Shown piece by piece: positions 54,777-62,058 of a DNA stretch of 64,000 bases. The stretch is taken from positions 1 to 64,000 of the forward strand of contig MELC01000068.1 in the NCBI GenBank assembly GCA_001767455.1, given 5' to 3'. Both the position numbers and the translations under genes were made by a program. The notes under the pieces were generated by a model. That model ran no database searches. It was not told the origin of the DNA and worked only from the letters and a program-made list of their open reading frames with translations. Position 1 is the first letter of the stretch. Every line of letters begins with the position of its first letter. Source of the DNA: Acidobacteria bacterium RIFCSPLOWO2_12_FULL_66_21 (GTDB taxonomy: Bacteria > Acidobacteriota > Vicinamibacteria > Vicinamibacterales > 2-12-FULL-66-21).

Positions 54777-55357
54777 GAAAGGCCGCGTTCCACCAGTTCA
54801 CAGATGGCGTGTATCACCGTCCGGTGCACCTCTTGCACGCGCGCTGTTGACTCCTCCGGCACGTTGACGTGGATATCGGCCGCCGCGCCGATCGGACCGC
54901 CGTCGCCGCCGGTCAGCGCCAAGGTCCGCAGTCCACGGGCCCGCGCCGCCTCGAGCCCCTTCAGCACGTTGGGCGAGCGGCCGCTCGTCGAGATCCCGCA
55001 CGCCACATCGCCGGCCCGGCCGAGCGCCTCGATCTGGCGGGCGAAGACCCGGTCGAAGGCGTAGTCGTTGGCCAGGCTGGTCAGCACGCTCGTGTCGGTC
55101 GTCAGCGCGAGCGCGGCGAGCGCCCGGCGCTCGCGCGCGAAACGGCCGACCAGCTCCGCCGCCATGTGCTGGGCGTCGGCGGCGCTGCCGCCGTTGCCGA
55201 AGACCAGCAGCTTGCCTCCCGCCTGGCACGTGGTGCCGATGGCGTCGGCCGCGGCCACAATCGCGCCCGCATCCATCGCGCGCATTCGCGTGTGCAGCGC
55301 GATGGTGCTGTCGAAGATCGCCGCCACGACCTCCGCCGATCCGCTGCGCGCCGCCAT
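54773..55357 (-). CDS. gmhA: D-sedoheptulose 7-phosphate isomerase
   Basis: 194 residues, a SIS-fold isomerase. It turns sedoheptulose 7-phosphate into heptose 7-phosphate, the first step to ADP-heptose for LPS. KLLVFGNGGSAADAQHMAAE, RRALAALALTTDTSVLTSLA and GISTSGRSPNVLKGLEAA are diagnostic. Its start overlaps the nuoC stop (TGATG), so it is translationally coupled within the complex I operon. The next pathway gene rfaE1 lies 45 kb away. Confidence 0.94.
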   Translation of the reverse strand: MAARSGSAEVVAAIFDSTIALHTRMRAMDAGAIVAAADAIGTTCQAGGKLLVFGNGGSAADAQHMAAELVGRFARERRALAALALTTDTSVLTSLANDYAFDRVFARQIEALGRAGDVACGISTSGRSPNVLKGLEAARARGLRTLALTGGDGGPIGAAADIHVNVPEESTARVQEVHRTVIHAICELVERGLS

Positions 55358-55905
55358 CAGTCCTTCCGCGCCCGATCGCGGTTCGCCTCGATATTCGCGA
55401 CGAACTGCTCGGCGGAGACCTGCAGCGCCTCGTACGTCTTGACCTTCTGCCTGATCTGTACCGGGTAGTCCTTGCGCAGCGGGAACCCCTCCCAGTCTTC
55501 CGGCATCAGCACGCGCCGCAGATCGGGATGGTTGTCGAAATGCACGCCGAACAGGTCGTAGACCTCGCGCTCGGCCCAGTTCGCCGCGGGCCAGACGTCG
55601 GACACCGTCGGCACGTGCGAGGGCTCGCCGGAGACGCGCACTTTCATGCGCAGCCGTCTGGGTGTCTCGCCGAAGCCCGGGATCCCGAGACTGGCGAGGA
55701 GGTAGATGACCTCGAAGCGCGGCTCCCGCGGGTGGTAGTCCACCGCGGTGACGTCCGCGAGCAGCGCGAAGCCGAGCACGTCGCGCAGCGCGAGCGCGGT
55801 CGCCGGAAGGTGCTCGGGCGCGACGTAGATGGTCGGCATCCCGTCGCGCGACGGCACTTCTTCGAACGCACCCTCTCCCACGGCCTGTTTCAGGGAGTCG
55901 AACAT
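55357..55905 (-). CDS. nuoC: NADH-quinone oxidoreductase subunit C
   Basis: 182 residues, separate NuoC. The 30-kDa-subunit signature is WAEREVYDLFGVHFDNHPDL, then RRVLMPEDWEGFPLRKDYPV. The start MFDSLKQAVG is preferred; the extra 16 residues of the longer frame are translated repeat. The gene ends inside the gmhA start. Confidence 0.94.
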   Translation of the reverse strand: MFDSLKQAVGEGAFEEVPSRDGMPTIYVAPEHLPATALALRDVLGFALLADVTAVDYHPREPRFEVIYLLASLGIPGFGETPRRLRMKVRVSGEPSHVPTVSDVWPAANWAEREVYDLFGVHFDNHPDLRRVLMPEDWEGFPLRKDYPVQIRQKVKTYEALQVSAEQFVANIEANRDRARKD

Positions 55906-55932
55906 ATTCTGTTTCTGCAGCGGGACCCCAAT

Positions 55933-55983
55933 CGGCCAATCAACAATTCGCAATACGAGCAGTCAACAATTCGCAATCCGCAA

Positions 55984-55985
<2 letters not shown>
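55933..55985. repeat. CAATTCG heptad array between nuoB and nuoC
   Basis: Words CAATTCG, CAATACG, CAATTCG, CAATCCG, CAATTAT, with TCAACAATTCGCAAT present twice. Single orientation. Related by word to the array at 58768-58890 (CGATTGC, its complement). Confidence 0.75.
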
Positions 55986-56451
<466 letters not shown>

Positions 56452-56462
56452 GCGTACGGTTC

Positions 56463-56828
56463 CTATGGTTTCTCGTGGCCCCAATCGAGTACGCCTTTGC
56501 GCCACACGTAAATGTAGCCGGTGAGCAGCAGCGCGAAGAACGCGAGGAGCTGGATGAACCCCGTCCAGCGCAGCTCGCGCAGCGCCATCGCGAACGGGTA
56601 GAGGAACGCCACCTCGATGTCGAACAGCAGGAAGATCATCGCCACCAGGTAGAACTTGACGGGGTGGCGCTCGCGGGCGTCGCCGACCGGGGGCATCCCG
56701 CATTCGTACGGGGCGAGTTTCTCGGCGGTCGGCTTTTTCGGCCCCAGGAAGTGCGACAGGAGCACGCTGCCGCCCCCGAAGCCCGCTCCGAGGCCGATCA
56801 TGATCAGGATGGGAACCCAGCCGTGCAT
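56463..56828 (-). CDS. nuoA: NADH-quinone oxidoreductase subunit A
   Basis: 121 residues, three helices. [20 protein letters not shown] and [20 protein letters not shown] are the NuoA core (Cys of the TMH1-2 loop, [10 protein letters not shown]). ATG 56828 follows GGTAGGCGC. First gene of the complex I operon; the longer upstream frame is repeat DNA. Confidence 0.96.
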   Translation of the reverse strand: MHGWVPILIMIGLGAGFGGGSVLLSHFLGPKKPTAEKLAPYECGMPPVGDARERHPVKFYLVAMIFLLFDIEVAFLYPFAMALRELRWTGFIQLLAFFALLLTGYIYVWRKGVLDWGHEKP

Positions 56829-56843
56829 GCGCCTACCGAACCC

Positions 56844-56955
56844 TTGGCTCGCCGAAGCCTCGGCGAAGGCGGCGGCCGCGCTTGTGAATGTTTTCTCAAG
56901 GCGCCGCCAAAAAAAGCGCGTGCCGCCTCCGCCGAGGCTCCGGCGAGCCAGGCTC
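56844..56955. repeat. inverted CGCCGAAGC / GCGAAGGCGG element upstream of nuoA
   Basis: Arms 56844-56875 and 56922-56955 are imperfect complements (GGCTCGCCGAAGCCTCGGCG in the left arm), separated by about 45 nt. Same element family as 40895-40945, the purH insert (12896-12990) and the glycosyltransferase repeat (57214-57260). Confidence 0.8.
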
Positions 56956-57050
56956 GGGTGGACGCGACATGAATGATCAGGCCGGCCGCAAGCGGCGCCG
57001 CCGATCACGGAATGCTATCACGCCTCTCGCTGAAATGGCAGAATGTGCCG

Positions 57051-58433
57051 ATGCGCCTCGCGTGGTTCAGTCCGATGCCGCCGGTGCCGACGGGCGTGGC
57101 GGCATGCAGCGCCGAGGTGGTCGCCGCGCTGCGCGCCGCACACGACATCGACGTGTTCGTCGACGAGCCTGTCGCACATGCGTGCGCGACCGCCGAGGAA
57201 GGTTCCGCCCTGGCCGCCGGAGCTTCAGCGAAGGCGGCCGGAGCCTCGGCGAAGGCGGCGCATGATTTCGTGTGGCTCCACCGCCGCGCGCCGTACGACC
57301 TGGTCGTGTACCAGCTCGGCAACTCCTCGCACCACGACTATGAGTGGCCGTACGTCTTCAGGTATCCGGGTCTCGCGGTCCTGCACGACGCGCACCTGCA
57401 CCATGCGCGAGCGGCCGCGCTCCTGCGGACGAAGCGCGCCGCGGACTACCGCGCCGAGTTCAAGGCGAACCATCCGGACGCGAGTGCCGATCTGGCCGAG
57501 CTGGCGATCGCCGGCTTCGACACCCACCTTCATTACTACTGGCCCATGACCCGGCTCGTCGTGGGTGTCTCGCGGCTGACCGCGGTGCACGCCGCCGCGA
57601 GCGCCGCGGGCCTCGCGGACGAGAACCCGTCGGCGGCGATCGAGACCATCCGGCTGGGGCACGGCGTCGAGGTCGGCGACGACGAGGCGCGCGCCGCGCG
57701 CGCGCGCGTGCGAGCGAGCTACGGCATCGGCGAGGACCGGCTCGTCTTCGGCGTGTTCGGCGGCCTCGCCCCGGAGAAGCGCCTGCCGCAGGTGCTCGAG
57801 GCCTTCGCGGCGGTCCTGCCCTACGCGCCGGCGGCGCACCTGCTCCTGGCGGGGGCGTCCGCGGCTCACTACGACGTCAAGGCAGATATCGCCCGCCGCG
57901 GACTCGATGCGCGCGTGACGCTCACGGGGTATCTCGACACCGACGAGGCGCTCACCGCCGCGATCGCGGCATCCGACGTGGCGCTGAACCTCCGCTGGCC
58001 CACCGCGCGTGAAGTGTCCGGCCCGTGGCTGCGATCCCTCGCCGCGGGCAAGCCGACCGTCATCATCGATCTCGCGCACCTTGCTGATGTACCGTCGGTC
58101 GATCCCCGGACGTGGCGACCAAACATGTCGGGCCACGAGCCAGTCACTGTCGCTGTCGACATCATGGATGAAGACCATTCGTTGCGGCTGGCGATGCGCC
58201 GGCTTGCCACCGACGCGGCGCTGCGCGGCTCGCTCGGGCGGGCCGGGCGCGAATACTGGCGCCGCGAACATTCGCCGGCGATGATGCTGGAGGATTACCG
58301 CCGCGTCATCGGGCGTGCCGCGAGCCTCCCTGCTCCGGCGGTCACGCTGCCGCCGCACCTCCGTAACCGTGGAGACGGCACGCTCCGCGCGATCCTCGAC
58401 GAAATGGGGTGCAGCTCCGCGTGTGAGCTGTGA
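57051..58433 (+). CDS. GT4-family glycosyltransferase
   Basis: 460 residues, GT-B fold. N-terminal RLAWFSPMPPVPTGVAACSA; C-terminal domain FGVFGGLAPEKRLPQVLEAF, then LTGYLDTDEALTAAIAASDV and LNLRWPTAREVSGPW, which holds the donor-binding Glu region of the family. Between residues 55 and 70 AAGASAKAAGASAKAA is encoded by two copies of a dispersed GCGAAGGCGG element. Start ATG 57051 fits the family. Divergent from nuoA. Acceptor and sugar unknown; it may belong to an envelope polysaccharide pathway. Confidence 0.85.
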   Translation: MRLAWFSPMPPVPTGVAACSAEVVAALRAAHDIDVFVDEPVAHACATAEEGSALAAGASAKAAGASAKAAHDFVWLHRRAPYDLVVYQLGNSSHHDYEWPYVFRYPGLAVLHDAHLHHARAAALLRTKRAADYRAEFKANHPDASADLAELAIAGFDTHLHYYWPMTRLVVGVSRLTAVHAAASAAGLADENPSAAIETIRLGHGVEVGDDEARAARARVRASYGIGEDRLVFGVFGGLAPEKRLPQVLEAFAAVLPYAPAAHLLLAGASAAHYDVKADIARRGLDARVTLTGYLDTDEALTAAIAASDVALNLRWPTAREVSGPWLRSLAAGKPTVIIDLAHLADVPSVDPRTWRPNMSGHEPVTVAVDIMDEDHSLRLAMRRLATDAALRGSLGRAGREYWRREHSPAMMLEDYRRVIGRAASLPAPAVTLPPHLRNRGDGTLRAILDEMGCSSACEL

Positions 58434-58437
58434 TTTT

Positions 58438-58545
58438 GCAGTAGGCAGTATGCAGTATGTGGTAGGCAGTGAATCGAGCCGTCGAGCTGACTCTCGACAG
58501 CGTGACAGCGTGATCCGCTGCCTACTGCCTACTGCCTGCTATTTC
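58438..58545. repeat. heptad inverted array, GCAGTAG family
   Basis: Left GCAGTAG GCAGTAT GCAGTAT (58438 on) with GGTAGGCAGT; right CTGCCTA CTGCCTA CTGCCTG (58517-58540). The arms are separated by about 45 nt holding a small TCGAGCTGACTCTCGACAG hairpin. Same word as at 10665-10693, 48 kb away. Confidence 0.88.
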
Positions 58546-58567
58546 AGACACGCCAATGGGGTAAGAT

Positions 58568-58780
58568 TTGACCATACGCCTGAACGGCGAGCCGTTCGAG
58601 ATCGCCGGACCCGTCAGCATCAGCACGCTGCTCGCCGAACTGAAGATCGACCCCCGGCAGGTTGCGGTCGAGCGCAACCTCGCTGTCATCAAGAGAGACA
58701 GGTACGAGACGACCATGATTGGCGAGGGTGACGAAATCGAGGTCGTCAAGTTTGTCGGCGGGGGGTCGCGCGATTGCTGA
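58568..58780 (+). CDS. thiS: thiamine biosynthesis sulfur carrier ThiS
   Basis: 70 residues, beta-grasp ubiquitin-like. TIRLNGEPFEIAGPVSISTL and LAVIKRDRYETTMIGEGDEI, then EVVKFVGGG are the ThiS pattern. The starting codon is TTG at 58568 with GGGGTAAG just before it. ThiS must end Gly-Gly to be adenylated by ThiF; here GGG is followed by SRDC, four extra residues. The end of the gene is overlapped by a repeat, so the original stop may have been lost. It needs trimming to work, or the frame near the end is wrong. Confidence 0.88.
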   Translation: MTIRLNGEPFEIAGPVSISTLLAELKIDPRQVAVERNLAVIKRDRYETTMIGEGDEIEVVKFVGGGSRDC

Positions 58781-58890
58781 ATGCGAATTGGCGATTGCGG
58801 ATCCTACTGGCGATTGCCGATTGGGGATTGGCGCGCAATCGACGATCATCAATCCGCGATACGATCTGCAATCCGAAACAGGGAATCCGC
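58768..58890. repeat. CGATTGC / CAATCCG heptad array between thiS and thiG
   Basis: First half: GCGATTG, GCGATTG, CCGATTG, GGGATTG words; second half the complement (CAATCGA, CAATCCG, CAATCCG). It forms an imperfect inverted repeat and overlaps the last codons of thiS. It fills the thiS-thiG gap. Confidence 0.8.
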
Positions 58891-58891
58891 G

Positions 58892-59689
58892 ATGACGATT
58901 GACTCGTTGGTGATCGCAGACAAGGCCTTCCGTTCGCGTCTCATTGTCGGTACAGGCAAGTACCCCTCGCACACCATCATGCGGGACGCGCATCGGGCGG
59001 CGGGAACCGAGATGGTGACCGTCGCGGTGCGGCGGGTGAACCTGACGGACAAGACGAAGGAATCGCTGATCGACTACATCGATCGCCAGTCCATCTTCAT
59101 CCTCCCGAACACCGCCGGGTGTTACACAGCCGACGAGGCGATCCGGACGGCGCGGCTCGGGCGCGAGGTGGGCTTGTCGAACTGGGTCAAGCTCGAGGTG
59201 ATTGGCGACGAGCGGACCCTGTTTCCCGACAACGTGGCGCTGCTCGAGGCGACGCGCGCGCTCGTGAAGGAAGGCTTCGTCGTGCTTCCGTACACGAACG
59301 ACGATCCGGTCATCTGCCGGAAGCTCGAGGAGGCGGGGGCCGCGGCCGTGATGCCGCTTGGCGCGCCGATCGGCTCGGGGCTCGGCATCCAGAATCCCGA
59401 GAACATCCGCATCATCAAGGACCAGGCGCGCGTGCCGGTCATCGTGGACGCCGGCGTCGGCACCGCGTCGGACGCGGCGATCGCCATGGAGCTGGGGGCC
59501 GACGGCGTGCTGATGAACACCGCGATCGCGCTCGCCCGGGATCCGGTCGCCATGGCGGAAGCCATGAAGCTGGCGGTCGAAGCGGGCCGGCTCGCCTTCC
59601 GCGCGGGACGCATCCCGAGGCGCAGCCTCGCGTCGCCGAGCAGCCCCGTCGAGGGGCTGATCGGGGCGGGAGCGCCCGCGCGCTCCTAG
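58892..59689 (+). CDS. thiG: thiazole synthase ThiG
   Basis: 265 residues. TIM-barrel that joins DXP, ThiS thiocarboxylate and an iminoglycine to make the thiazole phosphate. [17 protein letters not shown], then [18 protein letters not shown] supplies the Schiff-base Lys; [20 protein letters not shown] is the phosphate loop. The last residues (about 20, rich in Pro/Ser/Ala) are beyond the barrel. Follows thiS; no thiH, thiO, thiF or thiC is present here. The ATG at 58892 lies at the end of the repeat and has no strong ribosome-binding site. Confidence 0.93.
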   Translation: MTIDSLVIADKAFRSRLIVGTGKYPSHTIMRDAHRAAGTEMVTVAVRRVNLTDKTKESLIDYIDRQSIFILPNTAGCYTADEAIRTARLGREVGLSNWVKLEVIGDERTLFPDNVALLEATRALVKEGFVVLPYTNDDPVICRKLEEAGAAAVMPLGAPIGSGLGIQNPENIRIIKDQARVPVIVDAGVGTASDAAIAMELGADGVLMNTAIALARDPVAMAEAMKLAVEAGRLAFRAGRIPRRSLASPSSPVEGLIGAGAPARS

Positions 59690-59695
59690 CGCCAC

Positions 59696-61168
59696 ATGGC
59701 AGACCCTGCGCACGAGAGCCTGGAGGCCACCCTCGAACGCCTGAAACAGGAGCGCGACGAGGCGGACCGCCGCTACAACGAGGCGCTGACCGCGCTCGAT
59801 CGCGCGATGACGCCCGTGGTCGATCTCCCCGGTGTCCCTCCCGGGTTCGATGAACATCAGGTGACGCCGCTCAACGAGGCGTGGAACATCCTCCCCGCGC
59901 CGCCGCCGGCGGCGGCCGGCCTCACGGGACGGCTCGCCGGCTTCATCTGGCGCACCATCGGCCCCCACCTCCAGCGGCAGCTCAGGTTCAACTCGCTGCT
60001 CGTGGATCACGTCAACCGGAACACGGCCGCCGCGCGTGACGCGCATCGCGCGATGGAAGCGGGCGTCCGCTCGCTGCGGGCCCAATCCGCCGCGCTGGCG
60101 GAGTTCCACGGGCGCCTGCTGCTGTACCTGCAGCAGATCACCGCTTACGTGGATACCAAGGACCGCGACACCGCCGGCGGACAGCTCGTCCTGAACGGGG
60201 CCCTCAGCGGACTTGCCGAGGATCTCGCGAAGCGATGGGAATCCCTCACCGCGCGCGAGCGGCGCTACGAGACGCACGCGGCGGCGCTCGGTGCCGGGCA
60301 TGACGAGCTGCGCGGCATGATCGGCATTGCGCAGCAGGCGATCCTGACGCTGAAGCGCGAGCTCGAATCGGTGCGGCCGTCCGGCTCCGCTCCATCAGCC
60401 GCGCCACGCGTCGGGCAGGCCGGCGCGCCGGAACCGCCGCGCGATGCCTTCGCACCGGCGCTCGACGCGTACAAGTACGTGGGGTTCGAGGATCGCTTCC
60501 GCGGCTCTCCTGAGGCGATCCGGGAGCGGTTCGAGTCCTACTTGCCGCTCTTCGACGCGCGCGCTGATGTGCTGGACGTCGGCTGCGGGCGCGGGGAGTT
60601 CCTCGACCTCCTCAACGCCCGCGGCATCGCGTGCCGCGGCATCGACCTGAACCACGAGATGGCGGAGGTGTGCCGCGCCCGCGGTCTCGACGTCACCGAG
60701 GCGGACGCGGTCGGCTACCTGTCGTCGATCCCCGATGGCTCTCTCGGCGGACTGTTCGCGGCGCAGGTCGTCGAACACCTCGAGCCCGGCTACCTGCTTC
60801 GTTTCCTGGAGCTCGCGTTCCACACGCTGCGCCCCGGCGGCCGCCTCGTGCTCGAGACGTTGAACCCGGCGTGCTGGGTCGCGTTCTTCGAGAGCTACAT
60901 CCGCGACATCACGCACGCCTGGCCGCTCCATCCCGAGACGCTCAAGTACCTGGTCGTCGCCAGCGGCTTCACCCGCGCGGACATTGAATTCCGATCGCCG
61001 GTGCCGCCCGAAGACCGACTCCAGCCGATCGGGCTGCCGCCGGGAACCGGCGCGGCGCTGGCCGGCCTGACCGAGGCGTTCAACAGCAACGTGGAAAAGC
61101 TGAACGCCCGCATGTTCACCTACATGGACTACGCGGTCGTCGCCGAGAAAGGCTCGATCCAGCCATGA
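59696..61168 (+). CDS. SAM-dependent methyltransferase with N-terminal helical region
   Basis: 490 residues. The first 250 are helical and charged (ATLERLKQERDEADRRYNEA, later LSGLAEDLAKRWESL), consistent with a coiled coil. A class I methyltransferase follows: DVLDVGCGRGEFLDLLNARG is motif I, GLFAAQVVEHLEPGYLLRFL includes motif IV. Similar two-part proteins occur in O-antigen and glycan clusters. It overlaps the next gene (ATGA). The substrate is unknown. Confidence 0.8.
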   Translation: MADPAHESLEATLERLKQERDEADRRYNEALTALDRAMTPVVDLPGVPPGFDEHQVTPLNEAWNILPAPPPAAAGLTGRLAGFIWRTIGPHLQRQLRFNSLLVDHVNRNTAAARDAHRAMEAGVRSLRAQSAALAEFHGRLLLYLQQITAYVDTKDRDTAGGQLVLNGALSGLAEDLAKRWESLTARERRYETHAAALGAGHDELRGMIGIAQQAILTLKRELESVRPSGSAPSAAPRVGQAGAPEPPRDAFAPALDAYKYVGFEDRFRGSPEAIRERFESYLPLFDARADVLDVGCGRGEFLDLLNARGIACRGIDLNHEMAEVCRARGLDVTEADAVGYLSSIPDGSLGGLFAAQVVEHLEPGYLLRFLELAFHTLRPGGRLVLETLNPACWVAFFESYIRDITHAWPLHPETLKYLVVASGFTRADIEFRSPVPPEDRLQPIGLPPGTGAALAGLTEAFNSNVEKLNARMFTYMDYAVVAEKGSIQP

Positions 61169-62004
61169 TGCGCACCCGTCGGTTCATTTCCGGCTTCACC
61201 GTTTTCGTGGTTCTTGTCGGCGGGGTGTTGCCGATCTTCGCGCAACGCGCCGTCAAACGGCCGCCCGCGAAGACCGCGCCCGCCAAGCCGCCTGCGGCCA
61301 AGCCGCCGTCCGCACCACGACGCCCGCAGGCCGTCCCTTTCGCGCCCGGCGAGACGCTGACCTACGACATCTCCTGGGCCTCGTACGTCACCGCCGGGAC
61401 CGCGACCCTCACGGTGAAGGAGAAGAAGGCCTCCTACAGCTCCGACGCGTACTACATCGTGGCCGAAGGCCAGCCGACCGCGCTGCTCTCGAAGCTGTAC
61501 GAGCTCTACTACAAGGTCGACACGCTGCTCGACGTGTACACCCTCCTGCCTCAGCGCGGCTCGGTCTTCAGCAAGGAGGGCAAACGTCAGCGGATGAAAA
61601 CGACCATGTTCGACCACAGGACGAACACGGCGCACTACGAGGTGCAGACGCGGACCCTCGTGAAGAAGGACCTGCGCATGCCGGCCTACTCGCAGGATCC
61701 CCTCGGGGCCGTATACGTGCTCCGCGCCCTGGCGCTGAAGGTGGGCGATCGCTTCTCGGTGCCGATCTGCGACGCCGGGGAGACCTACACGATCGACGTG
61801 GCTGTTGCGTCGCCGGAACCGGTGAAGACCGGACTGGGCGAGATTCGAGCCTGGCGCATTACGCCCACGCTGCCCAGGGACCAGACGGCCGGAGCCCGGC
61901 GGCTGACGCTATGGTTGTCGGACGATGCGCGGCGACTGCCGGTGCGGATGCAGGCACAGCTCGCCGTGGGCTCGTTCGATTTGACGCTCCGCAGCGTCAA
62001 GTGA
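61165..62004 (+). CDS. DUF3108 domain exported protein
   Basis: 279 residues. Signal peptide VFVVLVGGVLPIFAQ, then a Pro/Ala/Lys-rich linker (about residues 30-55) and a beta-barrel-like domain starting FAPGETLTYDISWASYVTAG that matches DUF3108. Ends DLTLRSVK. Coupled to the methyltransferase by ATGA. Function of DUF3108 is not established; it is often periplasmic and near envelope genes. Confidence 0.8.
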   Translation: MMRTRRFISGFTVFVVLVGGVLPIFAQRAVKRPPAKTAPAKPPAAKPPSAPRRPQAVPFAPGETLTYDISWASYVTAGTATLTVKEKKASYSSDAYYIVAEGQPTALLSKLYELYYKVDTLLDVYTLLPQRGSVFSKEGKRQRMKTTMFDHRTNTAHYEVQTRTLVKKDLRMPAYSQDPLGAVYVLRALALKVGDRFSVPICDAGETYTIDVAVASPEPVKTGLGEIRAWRITPTLPRDQTAGARRLTLWLSDDARRLPVRMQAQLAVGSFDLTLRSVK

Positions 62005-62058
62005 TCAGGGTACTGGGGGTGTCTTGAGGGCCGCGAGACGTCTACGCACGGGGCGACG

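Noticed and set aside
58384-58440. Mobile element boundary at the end of the GT4 gene
   Set aside because: No transposase, no target-site duplication; the following sequence is a heptad array like those elsewhere.
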